From the NCBI RefSeq assembly GCF_042432825.1, contig NZ_JBHLWN010000031.1, positions 310,001 through 374,000 on the forward strand: DNA of 64,000 nt. The letters run 5' to 3'. Shown here one piece after another: positions 1-8,195 of this stretch. The notes beneath the pieces are model-generated. The model worked only from the letters and a program-made list of their open reading frames with translations, made no database searches and was not told where the DNA came from. Positions within the stretch are counted from its first letter, which is position 1; every line of letters starts with the position of its first letter. Position numbers and translations under genes: made by a program. The DNA comes from Gordoniibacillus chartarius. Lineage in GTDB: Bacteria > Bacillota > Bacilli > Paenibacillales > NBRC-103111.

Positions 1-49
1 GCTGATCCTATGCCATGTGCTCCGTTCGAATCATGTGGGGGGGTATGAC

Positions 50-655
50 ATGCTTCAGACTTTTCTATTAGTGGAAGAGGTTGCTGGCTTTCGGTCTGAG
101 GACGGGAAGGTGCCGGAGAATAAGCTGCGGGATATGGGGCTGCGGGTGCTGAGAGCCGCTTCGGATTCGCGCGAGCTGAAGCGCCAGCTGGACGGCGCAG
201 ACGCCGCACTCTTGTGCGTCCCGGTGGATGCCCTCTCCTCCTGGAGAAAGAAACTTTTGGCGCAGCGCTATTTACCGATCTTCTTTTGGTGTGACAGCGC
301 GACGTTTCCGAGTCACGAGTGCAAGCTCGATCTCGAACTGGACGGCTTGTTATCCGCCGGAATGTCGGAGATGGATGTGCATGCCGCGCTGCTGCTCGGC
401 TTTCAACATTTTATTCAGAGGCGCGATTGGGTTCAGGAGCGAGAGCAGCTTCTCTCTCGGCTCGAGGAACGCAAGTGGATCGATCAGGCCAAAGGCATTC
501 TGAGTGAGATTAAAGGAATCTCTGAGGCCGAGGCATACGATTTCCTGCGCAAGCAAGCGATGAACGAACGAAAGCGCATGGTCGATGTCGCCACCTCCAT
601 CGTCAAGGTGTATCAGCTGCTGCAGGATCAGAACAAGGGAGGACGACGCACATGA
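50..655 (+). CDS. ANTAR-domain antitermination regulator
   Basis: Likely RNA-binding transcription antiterminator. The last ~60 residues show the ANTAR three-helix pattern: R-K-W-I-D-Q-A-K-G-I-L, then S-E-A-E-A-Y-x-F-L-R, then a helix with VDVATSIVKV. Characterised ANTAR proteins (NasR, AmiR, EutV) bind paired hairpins in nascent mRNA. The first ~120 residues are probably a receiver-like or signal-input domain, but I cannot identify a phosphoacceptor site. I start at ATG 50, six bases after a run of seven G at 37-43; an in-frame GTG at 17 has no ribosome site. The stop overlaps the next start as ATGA, so the two genes are translationally coupled. The natural upstream partner lies outside the window, so the target RNA is unknown; nitrogen assimilation is a common theme for the family. 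Confidence 0.85.
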   Translation: MLQTFLLVEEVAGFRSEDGKVPENKLRDMGLRVLRAASDSRELKRQLDGADAALLCVPVDALSSWRKKLLAQRYLPIFFWCDSATFPSHECKLDLELDGLLSAGMSEMDVHAALLLGFQHFIQRRDWVQEREQLLSRLEERKWIDQAKGILSEIKGISEAEAYDFLRKQAMNERKRMVDVATSIVKVYQLLQDQNKGGRRT

Positions 656-1686
656 TTACATTATTAAAGGAAGTGGGCCGGGGCAAGCGCGGCGCACGGG
701 ACCTCACCTATGAAGAAGCGCGGCAGGCGGCGGAGCTGATCGTGAACGGGGAAGCGACCCCTGCGCAGATCGGCGCTTTCCTTGTCGCCGAGCGCATCAA
801 GATGGAATCGATCGAGGAGCTGCGCGCCTTCATCGACGCCCTCCGGGAGCGGACGACGCTCCATCCGGTGCCAGGCAGCCTCGACTGCGCCGGGCCGTAC
901 GACGGCCGGACGCGTTCGTTCATCGCGACGCTGCCCACCGCCTTCGTGCTTGCCGCGAACGGCTTGCCCGTGACGCTGCACGGCAGCGCTCCGCTGCCGC
1001 CGAAATGGGGCGTCACGCTGCCGGACGTGCTGCGCGAGCTGGGCGTCAACGCCGGCGCGTTAACGGCCGCTGCCGCGACGGCGGCTGCCGGCAGCTCGGG
1101 CTTCCTGTTCGTTCCGTCGGAAGCATGGTGCCCGCCGCTGGCCAAGCTGCGCGGCATTCGTGAGGAGCTGGGTCTGCGCACGTCGTTCAATACGGCCGAG
1201 AAGCTGCTCCGCTTCTCCGAATCGACCTGCATGGCCGTCGGCGTCTTCCACGGCACGGTGTTCGAGAAGGTCGCGAAGCTCGTTATGGAGCTTGGCGTGA
1301 AACGCGGCATGATCATTCAGGGCGTGGAAGGCTCGGAAGATGTCGGTGTGGAGAAAAGGACCCGCACATACTTGATTCAGGACGGCGCCAGCGACCTGTT
1401 CGTCGTCGATCCGGAGCATTACGAGCTGCAGGTCGACGTGCCGGAGCTGGAATGGACGGCAGCAAAGCAGGCGGAAATGACGATGTCGGTGCTGGAGGGC
1501 AAGGCGGAGCTTCCCTATCTCAATATGGTGCTGCTGAACAGCGCCGTACGGCTCTGGATCGGCGAGAAGGTCGGCTCGATCGAGGAAGGCATATACCGCG
1601 CCCGCGGCGTCATCGACGACGGTCTGGCGCTGTCCGCCTTCCGCACGTGGAAGGCTAAAGCGGCCGGTCAGGCCTCGGCGGGTTAG
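652..1686 (+). CDS. TrpD2-like (YbiB family) anthranilate phosphoribosyltransferase homologue
   Basis: 344 residues with the N-terminal helical domain of the nucleoside phosphorylase/TrpD superfamily (LTYEEARQAAELIV, then EATPAQIGAFLVA) and the alpha/beta domain behind it. The glycine-rich phosphoribosyl loop of true TrpD (GTGGD) is replaced by a GPYDGR motif, as in E. coli YbiB/TrpD2, which is described as a nucleic-acid-binding homologue rather than a tryptophan enzyme. No other trp gene is present. It overlaps the ANTAR gene by four bases, and pairing with an RNA-binding regulator would fit a nucleic-acid role; that link is inference. A hairpin terminator follows directly. Family is fairly sure, exact role is not. 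Confidence 0.8.
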   Translation: MITLLKEVGRGKRGARDLTYEEARQAAELIVNGEATPAQIGAFLVAERIKMESIEELRAFIDALRERTTLHPVPGSLDCAGPYDGRTRSFIATLPTAFVLAANGLPVTLHGSAPLPPKWGVTLPDVLRELGVNAGALTAAAATAAAGSSGFLFVPSEAWCPPLAKLRGIREELGLRTSFNTAEKLLRFSESTCMAVGVFHGTVFEKVAKLVMELGVKRGMIIQGVEGSEDVGVEKRTRTYLIQDGASDLFVVDPEHYELQVDVPELEWTAAKQAEMTMSVLEGKAELPYLNMVLLNSAVRLWIGEKVGSIEEGIYRARGVIDDGLALSAFRTWKAKAAGQASAG

Positions 1687-1701
1687 GAACTGCAATATTG
1701 G

Positions 1702-1743
1702 CCCTTCACCACCATGGTCCCCGTGGATGTGAAGGGTCTTTAT
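1702..1743 (+). terminator. Rho-independent terminator after the TrpD2-like gene
   Basis: Stem CCCTTCAC (1702-1709) with GTGAAGGG (1729-1736), extended inside by CCAC/GTGG, followed by a short T-rich stretch. It sits 16 bases after the stop codon. Confidence 0.7.
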
Positions 1744-1837
1744 TGTCGGGAATCAATGTGGCGATAGCAGTCCAGTCGGTTGGTATGCTTACTCCCCGCT
1801 CCTGTGAAGATGGCTGAACCAGCCTAACTTGAGAGTA

Positions 1838-2022
1838 ATAGCGGACTTTCGGGGCTTTATTTTCTCAGATCCGGCCGCATGGTGAGAAATAAAGGATTTT
1901 GAAGGCGTTAATTTTTGTGAAAATGAGCAGATTGGCCGTATTTGGGCCGTTCGACATCGAATAAGTCCTTGAAAGTCCGCTATTTCTGCCGTGTGGGTAG
2001 AAAGACTAGAATTAACGCCTTC
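1838..2022. repeat. Interleaved inverted repeats in non-coding DNA
   Basis: Two 13-bp sequences and their exact reverse complements alternate. A (ATAGCGGACTTTC, 1838-1850) pairs with A' at 1971-1983. B (GAAGGCGTTAATT, 1901-1913) pairs with B' at 2010-2022. The order A-B-A'-B' is that of a pseudoknot or of rearranged repeat units. A third hairpin lies between A and B (1855-1867 with 1883-1894, around a GC-rich loop). Nothing in the stretch looks coding. Confidence 0.7.
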
Positions 2023-2181
2023 GCAATCCGTTATGGATCTTCGCCGGGTTGCAGTGGGGGGAAACGATTGAACTGGTGAAGGTCAGAAAGACACTTGTGC
2101 GGGATGCTGCATCCATCAAAATGAACCGCTTGTCGGAACCTAGCCTACTGCCGCTAGCCTGCCCAACTTATGCCAACATCC

Positions 2182-2420
2182 AAGCCAAATAAGGCCGTGT
2201 TTGCTGCACCGAGGTGCCGCAGCGGCCCATGACCGCCCGATTTGGGCCGTCTTTGCTGCGCCGAGGCGCCACAGCTGCCCATGACCGCCCAAACAGGGCC
2301 GTGTTTGCTGCACCGAGGCGCCGCAGCGGCCCATGACCGCCCAAATAAGGCCGTGTTTGCTGCGCCGAGGCGCCACTGCGGCCCATGACCGCCCAAACAG
2401 GGCCGCCTTTGCAGCTCCAC
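2182..2420. repeat. 52-bp tandem repeat, about 4.5 copies
   Basis: The marker CCCATGACCGCCC recurs at 2226, 2278, 2330 and 2382, exactly 52 bases apart, with few substitutions between units. Each unit has GCTGC and GCAGC arms flanked by GGCC, so each could fold into a GC-rich hairpin. All three minus-strand frames stay open across the array because 52 is not a multiple of three; these ORFs have no ribosome site and are treated as artefacts. The rest of the gene-free stretch 1744-2520 holds only the inverted repeats at 1838-2022. Confidence 0.85.
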
Positions 2421-2520
2421 CCCACCACAGCTGTGGCTAGCTATTGGGTTTCGCAAGTTCTTAGCATTTTGTACCGGTCACAGCACTTCATTTCAGAAAG
2501 ACACGCCCCAAACTCTCCCC

Positions 2521-3402
2521 TCATCTATACGCCTGCCGAATCGCGGCCCGGTACGACTGCGGCGTAACACCCTTATGCTTCTTAAACATCTGGCAGAAAT
2601 ACGGCGCACTGAACCCCCCGACCTCCCTCGCGATCTCCCCTACAGACTTATCCGTGTTGGCCAGCAGCGCGCACGCCTCCCGCACGCGGCGCCCGGCGAT
2701 GTAGTCGGACAAGGTTACGCCGGTATGCCGCTTAAACAGATGGGATAAGTGGTACGGGGACAAGTGCAGCTCCTCCGCCATCGCGCCAAGCTCGAAAGGA
2801 AGCCGGAACCGGCTCTCAATCCAATCCAAGATTCGCTCCACATGCCCGGACGCCTTCTCCGCGTTGGGAAAACCCAAGGCCTGCTCCGGAAACACTTCCA
2901 TCTGCAGATGGCGCAGCAGCGTCAGCAGGAACAGCGCGCGTTCTTCTTCCTGATGTTCGTCCCGCACAGACGAGCGAGCCTTGTCGTAACCGCCGAGCAG
3001 CTCTTCGAAGCGGTGGTCGCCTGCGGCGAACGTAAACACTTGCTCCGTTAACGTCCCCTTGGCAAGCAAGCGCACAAACGATTGCAGCTTGGGGAACGGC
3101 GCTAAGTAAGCCTCAATCACGCGAGGATCGAACGTGACATTGGTCCGTATGTAAGAAGCGTCCGCCAGCGGAGGCACTTCGACTTTATGCAGCTGATAAG
3201 GCTGAAAACAGAACAGGGTGCCGGGCTGAAGCCGATATTGCTTGCGTTCCAGCGTAACCGTGCCCGCCCCTTGATGCACGTAAAGCAGCTCAATGCCTTG
3301 GTGGGCATGCAGCATCAGCCAATTTTCATTTTTGGTTTCCGACCGATAGGACATGAAGAAGTTTCTTGACCCCATGTACGCCGGTTCAAGCAAGCTCGGC
3401 AT
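2521..3402 (-). CDS. AraC-family transcriptional regulator with cupin sensor domain
   Basis: 293 residues: an N-terminal cupin-like effector-binding domain (about 1-150, with HAHQGIELLYVHQG and a PGTLFCFQPYQLH motif) and two C-terminal helix-turn-helix units of the AraC/XylS type (about 190-290, with the family signature ending in FKKHKGVTPQSYR). I prefer the internal ATG at 3402 over the upstream ATG at 3423 because GGAGGAA lies four bases before it. Divergent from the GH88 gene across a 127-bp gap that contains a perfect 14-bp palindrome. By position it probably controls the GH88 gene, with an unsaturated uronic-acid oligosaccharide as a reasonable but unproven effector. Confidence 0.9.
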   Translation of the reverse strand: MPSLLEPAYMGSRNFFMSYRSETKNENWLMLHAHQGIELLYVHQGAGTVTLERKQYRLQPGTLFCFQPYQLHKVEVPPLADASYIRTNVTFDPRVIEAYLAPFPKLQSFVRLLAKGTLTEQVFTFAAGDHRFEELLGGYDKARSSVRDEHQEEERALFLLTLLRHLQMEVFPEQALGFPNAEKASGHVERILDWIESRFRLPFELGAMAEELHLSPYHLSHLFKRHTGVTLSDYIAGRRVREACALLANTDKSVGEIAREVGGFSAPYFCQMFKKHKGVTPQSYRAAIRQAYR

Positions 3403-3431
3403 GGCGTTCCTCCGTGGCTTCACGAAATCGC

Positions 3432-3445
3432 AATATAGCTATATT
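3432..3445. promoter_or_regulatory. Palindrome in the AraC/GH88 divergent promoter
   Basis: AATATAGCTATATT is its own reverse complement and lies midway between the two divergent starts, upstream of a TATAAT at 3477-3482 that could be the GH88 -10. The matching -35 is poor, which would suit an activator-dependent promoter. It is a candidate AraC operator and also supplies -10-like bases to the minus strand. Confidence 0.45.
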
Positions 3446-3529
3446 TTAGCACAACCTTCGTTAACGGCAACGGCGATATAATTGAGCCTAAGAACGACAA
3501 CCCCAACCGTGCCAAGGAGGAAAACAACG

Positions 3530-4666
3530 ATGTGGAAACATGCGATTGAACACGCGCTCGGCGTCACGAAAGCGAATATCGAACGGTTCGGCGACCGCAT
3601 CCCGCATGTAAGCGTGGACAGCAGCCGAAAGTATACGACGAATGACAATACCGAATGGACCTCCGGCTTCTGGCCCGGCATCCTGTGGTTAAGCTACGAG
3701 TATGGCGGCGACCGGGCGTTTCGCGATGCTGCGGCCCGCACCGTCGACAGCTTCCGCCGCCGTTTGACCAACAACGTGCGGATCGACCACCACGACATCG
3801 GCTTCTTGTTTTCGTTGTCATCGAAAGCGCAGTGGATTGTGGAAAAGGATGAAAGCGCCCGACAGCTGACCCTGCAAGCGGCCGACGTACTGATGAAGCG
3901 CTGGCGGGAAAAAATGCAAATTTTGCAGGCTTGGGGACCACAGGACGATCCGAGCAACGGCGGTCGCATCATTATCGACTGCTTAATGAACTTGCCTCTA
4001 CTGCACTGGGCCGCCGAGCAAACCGGCAACGAGCGGTACCGCGAAGTCGCCTCGATCCATACGGAGCAGAGCCGCCGCTTCCTTGTACGCGGTGACGATT
4101 CCTCGTACCATACGTTTTATTTCGATCAGGAAACCGGCGATTCGCTCCGCGGCGGCACGCACCAGGGCTTCCGGGACGGATCGACTTGGACACGGGGCCA
4201 GGCTTGGGGCATTTACGGCTTTGCCCTTGCGTACCGGTATTTGAAGCGTCCGGAGCTGCTGGAGACGGCGAAGCGTTTGGCGAAATATTTTGCCGCGCGG
4301 CTGCCGGAGGACAACGTCGTCTATTGGGATTTCGACGTACCGCAGACGCCGGAAACCAAACGCGACAGCTCGGCTTCGGCAATCGCCGCCGCCGGCATGC
4401 TGGAAATCGCGGGCTTCCTCGGAGAGGACGATCCGGACCGGCAGCTGCTGCTGGGTACCGTGAACAAGTCCATGGAATCGCTCGTCCGCAACTACTCGAC
4501 GATCGGCGAGGAAGACGCGGAAGGACTGCTGAACCGGGGCTCCTACGCCGTAAGGCTCGGCCATTCCCCCGACGATTACACAATTTGGGGAGATTACTTC
4601 TATCTCGAGACGCTGATGCGGCTGGAGAAAGGCGTGCCGGGGTACTGGTACGAACGGCAGGCGTAG
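3530..4666 (+). CDS. GH88 unsaturated glucuronyl hydrolase
   Basis: Cytosolic hydrolase of unsaturated uronic acids left at the non-reducing end by polysaccharide lyases. The 378 residues match the length of Bacillus sp. GL1 UGL (377). The two family aspartates are visible: D89 in HHDIGF and D150 in IIIDCLMN, the latter being the general acid/base. Other family landmarks are TEWTSGFWPGILWL, STWTRGQAWGIYG and SSASAIAAAGMLE. ATG 3530 follows GGAGG by eight bases; an in-frame start at 3482 has no ribosome site and would overlap the TATAAT. No signal peptide. The nearby oligosaccharide transporter probably feeds it. The substrate could derive from glycosaminoglycan, xanthan, gellan or rhamnogalacturonan; the sequence alone does not settle this. 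Confidence 0.92.
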   Translation: MWKHAIEHALGVTKANIERFGDRIPHVSVDSSRKYTTNDNTEWTSGFWPGILWLSYEYGGDRAFRDAAARTVDSFRRRLTNNVRIDHHDIGFLFSLSSKAQWIVEKDESARQLTLQAADVLMKRWREKMQILQAWGPQDDPSNGGRIIIDCLMNLPLLHWAAEQTGNERYREVASIHTEQSRRFLVRGDDSSYHTFYFDQETGDSLRGGTHQGFRDGSTWTRGQAWGIYGFALAYRYLKRPELLETAKRLAKYFAARLPEDNVVYWDFDVPQTPETKRDSSASAIAAAGMLEIAGFLGEDDPDRQLLLGTVNKSMESLVRNYSTIGEEDAEGLLNRGSYAVRLGHSPDDYTIWGDYFYLETLMRLEKGVPGYWYERQA

Positions 4667-4683
4667 GCGCAGCGATCCGATAC

Positions 4684-4714
4684 GGCGGCGGAAGGAAATC
4701 CTTCGGCCGCCTTT
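4684..4714 (+). terminator. Terminator after the GH88 gene
   Basis: Imperfect hairpin: GGCGG-x-AGG pairs with CCT-x-CGGCCGCC, followed by TTTATCCTTT. It touches the stop codon of the convergent response-regulator gene. Confidence 0.55.
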
Positions 4715-6308
4715 ATCCTTTGCGGTATTCCTGCGGCGTCATCCCGTACACCCGCTTAAACATTCTCGCAAAATAAGAGAAGTTGCCGTAGCCCAAGTTT
4801 ATGGCAATTTGGCTTACAGGCTGGTCGGACTCCAGCAGCAGCTGAGCAGCCCTCCGCATTCTCGCCTGCAGGATGTAATCGGACAAGGAAAGCTTCGTTT
4901 CCGCTTTAAATAGCCGCGAAATATACGCCGGATTCAAATACACGAACTCGGCCAAATCCTCCCGCGTAATATCCGCATCCAAATGACCGGCAATATAGTC
5001 CTTGATCTTCTGCACGATCGAATTGGGCGTCCGCTTGGAAAACAGCAGTCCGATTACCGTGCCGATCATCGTCTTCATCCACTGCTCCAGCCCCGTGATC
5101 GATTTCGTGACGGCGGGCAGGTCGGAGGACATCGCTCCGTCCATATACAGCAATTGGGCGGGCAGCCCCTTCCGCTGCAGCACGTAATAGACAACTTGCA
5201 AGAAGCCGTGATAGAACGCTTCGAGCGATTCGACCGTAACCTGCTTTGCGCTGAACGCAGCCATTTGCTGTTCAACGAGCTCGTACAGCTTCTCCCGCTC
5301 CCCTCTTTCGAACCAGTCCGCCCAATCCATCAAGGAGACGTTCTCCATGCCTTGTCCGGGACGATTCCGGTAGTCGCGGTAAAACAAGACGCGGTTTTGC
5401 TGAACAACGTTCTTATGCTCCCATTCCAGCAGCGAGTGATACGCCTTCATCAACTCGCCAAGCGGCACCGGTTCACTGATATAGCACGAGATTTGACAGA
5501 ACAAATAGTGCCGGCACGCCTTCAAATAGGCTGCGCATGCATCTTCCAGCCCGCTCTCGTATGCCGAATCGGCGCGTTCGCTGAACAGCATCACGATCAT
5601 ATTGCCTCTGTTGTCCTCGACCGTATGCCCGCCGCTTGCGCCGACCAGCATTTCCTCCGCCGCATTGCGAAGCGCGAAGCTCATTATTTCTTCATCACGG
5701 GCGCTGAGATGCTTGTCCCACTTCTCTACGCTGATCAGGATCAGAATGACCTCCGAATGCAGCTCGATCGAAAGCTGGTATTCCTGTAAGGCGGAGCGAA
5801 GCGTCGCCTCGTTCAGCAGCAGCCGCTGGGACAAAATCTCCTGCCAAAACCGCTCGATCAGCACCGCCTTCTTATGCTCCCACATCACCTGATATTTTCG
5901 CAAATGCTCGGCGATTTCTTTCTGCTCCCGCCGTTCCTGAATGCTGTCCAAGGCGCCCTGCAGCACGTGCTCAAGCTCGCTGTAAAGAACCGGCTTCAGC
6001 AAATATTCATAGCTTCCCAGATGAATCGCCTTCTGCGCGAAGGAAAAGTCCGCGTGGCATGTCAAAAACAGGACGACAACATCCGGCTTATGCGCTTTGA
6101 CCCACGCCGCCAGCTCGAGCCCCGACTCGTCGGGCATCTCAATGTCGCAAATCATGACATCGACAGGCGCTCGCAGCAAGATGTCCTTGGCGGCCGCCGC
6201 ATGATAGGCCTCGTATACGTCACTTATGCCAAGCCGCTCCCAATCCACACCGGAGATCATCCCTTTCACCGCGAAAATCTCGTCGTCCACCAATAGCGCA
6301 CTGTACAT
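4713..6308 (-). CDS. YesN-type response regulator with AraC DNA-binding domain
   Basis: 531 residues. Residues 1-120 form a receiver domain (LLVDDE at the start, phosphoacceptor D55 in ICDIEMPDESG, conserved K in the YLLKPV segment). A ~300-residue middle region is typical of this family. Residues ~430-531 contain two AraC helix-turn-helix motifs ending in FKRVYGMTPQEYR. ATG 6308 is preceded by GAGGGA. It begins 10 bases after the sensor kinase stop, so the two form a cognate pair. The target is presumably the adjacent transporter operon and/or the divergent binding-protein gene. Confidence 0.92.
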   Translation of the reverse strand: MYSALLVDDEIFAVKGMISGVDWERLGISDVYEAYHAAAAKDILLRAPVDVMICDIEMPDESGLELAAWVKAHKPDVVVLFLTCHADFSFAQKAIHLGSYEYLLKPVLYSELEHVLQGALDSIQERREQKEIAEHLRKYQVMWEHKKAVLIERFWQEILSQRLLLNEATLRSALQEYQLSIELHSEVILILISVEKWDKHLSARDEEIMSFALRNAAEEMLVGASGGHTVEDNRGNMIVMLFSERADSAYESGLEDACAAYLKACRHYLFCQISCYISEPVPLGELMKAYHSLLEWEHKNVVQQNRVLFYRDYRNRPGQGMENVSLMDWADWFERGEREKLYELVEQQMAAFSAKQVTVESLEAFYHGFLQVVYYVLQRKGLPAQLLYMDGAMSSDLPAVTKSITGLEQWMKTMIGTVIGLLFSKRTPNSIVQKIKDYIAGHLDADITREDLAEFVYLNPAYISRLFKAETKLSLSDYILQARMRRAAQLLLESDQPVSQIAINLGYGNFSYFARMFKRVYGMTPQEYRKG

Positions 6309-6318
6309 GCCCGGTCCC

Positions 6319-8067
6319 TCATTCTTCTGTAATTTGACGCGGAATGATCAGCGTAACGATCGAACCGCTGGGCTCCGCCCGCTCCAGCAGCATATTGACC
6401 TCCGACTTATAGAAGAGCTTGCACCGGCGCATCACATTCCAGAGCCCGACATGATCGCTTCCTTCATCTTCGAAGTAGCTCCGGGATTGCAGCAGCTTCA
6501 GCTTCTCTTCCGGTATCCCTTTGCCGTTGTCGCGGACTTGAATCCGTATTTGCGAATCGGATGCAGGGTCTGTCCGAACGTCGATACCGACAATAAAGGA
6601 CTGTGACTGATGTACCGAGAAGCCGTGGATCATCGCATTCTCCACGAGCGGCTGAATCGTCGAAGGCGGGATGCGGCAGCTTCGCAAATCAGGCTCAACG
6701 TCGATATGGAAGGACAGATGCTGCGGAAACCGCACCTGCTGCACCGCCAAATAGCTGCGGATATGATCCAATTCTTCCGATAAGGTAATAAAGGAGCGAT
6801 GCGTGCGTATCGCAAAACGGAAATAGTTGACGAGATGAATGGCGATTTGCTGAATCATCTCATAATGCTTCGTTTGCGCCAGGCTGTAGACGATATTAAG
6901 CGAATTCATGAAAAAATGCGGGTGAATTTGCGCCTGCAAATGCTTCAGCTCCGCCTTCTTCGTCCGGATCTGCTCCTCGTAAATATCGATCTTCAGCACT
7001 TCGATCTGCGAAACCATGTTGTTGAACGTCTCGCCGATGACCTTAAATTCGACCAAGCGATTGTCGGTAAACCGCACGGAAAGATCGCCGGAATAGATTC
7101 TTCGCATCCCCTTGATCAGCTCTGCAATCGGTTTCAAAATAAACCGCTCCAGAAACGCCAAATACATGAGCAAAATCACAAGCGCCAAAACCGGCACATA
7201 ATAATTGATGCTGCGGAAAAACGTCAGCCCCTCCAGCATATTGCGTTCCGGAATCATGACCGACAAATACATATCCGCCCGCTGCGACGGCTGGACAACG
7301 AGCAAGTACTTCTCGTCCATGCGGACCAGCTCATACGTCTCCGCTGCCTTCGCGGCATCCGCCTTCCAATCGCTCGCTTCCAGTTCCTTCTTCAGCTCTC
7401 CGTCCTTCAGCTCGCTTAGAATCGTACCGTCCTTTGACAGGAACAATGCTTGCCCGCTTTCGCCGAGATGCAGCAAATTTAACGGGATCATCAGCCGGTT
7501 GATGTCCACCCAAGCCCCGATATAAGACTCATAGCCGGTGTCGACAAGACGCACAAGCGAGTATTGTCGATCCTGATAGATCAGCTGCCATGAGTGCTGC
7601 AGCGAGCCTCGCTGAGCATCGTCGCTCATCAATTGCTCCAGTCTCGCTTTGATCGATTCCTTCCGCTCGTTGTCCATATACGGCTGCGGTGCGACCAGCA
7701 GGTCCTCGTACTTGGAGCTGTATGCGAACAGCACGTCGGCATCCTTATAATAGTTCGTGTTCAAATACATCGAATTGTAGGTGCGGACCTTGGCATAATA
7801 GGACTCCGGGCTATCCGGGTCGAAAGCGCTGAGCGAGATCAAATCGTTATCTTGGTTCGACGTTCTGTACAAATATTTGTCCAGCTCCTCCAGCACCCGG
7901 TCGATCTGATTCGTATACATCGTCAGCAAGTTTTTATTGGACTGCGCAACCTGGGAATGCACGACCTTCGTCGCATAGACGTTATGCCATATTAATAAAA
8001 CAACGAGCGGAACGGTGACCAAGGCGAAGCCCAAAACCAGCTGAGAACGAAGAGTCCCTCTGTTCAC
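6319..8067 (-). CDS. YesM-type sensor histidine kinase
   Basis: 582 residues from GTG 8067. An N-terminal membrane helix (LVLGFALVTVPLVVLLIW) precedes an extracellular dCache-like sensor region of ~250 residues. A second helix (about VPVLALVILLMYLAF) is followed by HAMP and the LytS/YesM kinase core with the phosphohistidine in QIHPHFFMNSLN and ATP-binding GKGIPEEKL. GTG 8067 is chosen because AGGCGGGG lies eight bases upstream and the membrane helix then starts ~10 residues in; the longer reading from 8154 adds a charged leader with no ribosome site. A GC hairpin separates it from the upstream binding-protein gene. It probably senses the imported sugar, directly or through a lipoprotein. Confidence 0.9.
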   Translation of the reverse strand: MNRGTLRSQLVLGFALVTVPLVVLLIWHNVYATKVVHSQVAQSNKNLLTMYTNQIDRVLEELDKYLYRTSNQDNDLISLSAFDPDSPESYYAKVRTYNSMYLNTNYYKDADVLFAYSSKYEDLLVAPQPYMDNERKESIKARLEQLMSDDAQRGSLQHSWQLIYQDRQYSLVRLVDTGYESYIGAWVDINRLMIPLNLLHLGESGQALFLSKDGTILSELKDGELKKELEASDWKADAAKAAETYELVRMDEKYLLVVQPSQRADMYLSVMIPERNMLEGLTFFRSINYYVPVLALVILLMYLAFLERFILKPIAELIKGMRRIYSGDLSVRFTDNRLVEFKVIGETFNNMVSQIEVLKIDIYEEQIRTKKAELKHLQAQIHPHFFMNSLNIVYSLAQTKHYEMIQQIAIHLVNYFRFAIRTHRSFITLSEELDHIRSYLAVQQVRFPQHLSFHIDVEPDLRSCRIPPSTIQPLVENAMIHGFSVHQSQSFIVGIDVRTDPASDSQIRIQVRDNGKGIPEEKLKLLQSRSYFEDEGSDHVGLWNVMRRCKLFYKSEVNMLLERAEPSGSIVTLIIPRQITEE

Positions 8068-8152
8068 GTATGCATCCCCGCCTTCTTTGATCTCCCTCTT
8101 ACTTCCATAGATCCGGCCCGATTCCTTCAAGCTCATAACCGAAAATACAACC

Positions 8153-8176
8153 AAGGCACCTCCGGGGGAGGCGCCT
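8153..8176 (-). terminator. Intercistronic hairpin between lipoprotein and sensor kinase
   Basis: AAGGCGCCTCC pairs with GGAGGTGCCTT on the minus strand (9-11 bp stem, 2-base loop) and is followed only by TTGGTTG. The weak T-run suggests partial termination or protection of the transporter mRNA, lowering kinase/regulator expression relative to the binding protein. Confidence 0.55.
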
Positions 8177-8195
8177 TCGCAGCTTGGATCCGTTA

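Noticed and set aside
2140..2456. Three overlapping minus-strand ORFs rich in Gly, Ala, Arg and Trp
   Set aside because: They are the three frames of the 52-bp tandem repeat, with no ribosome binding site and no family resemblance.
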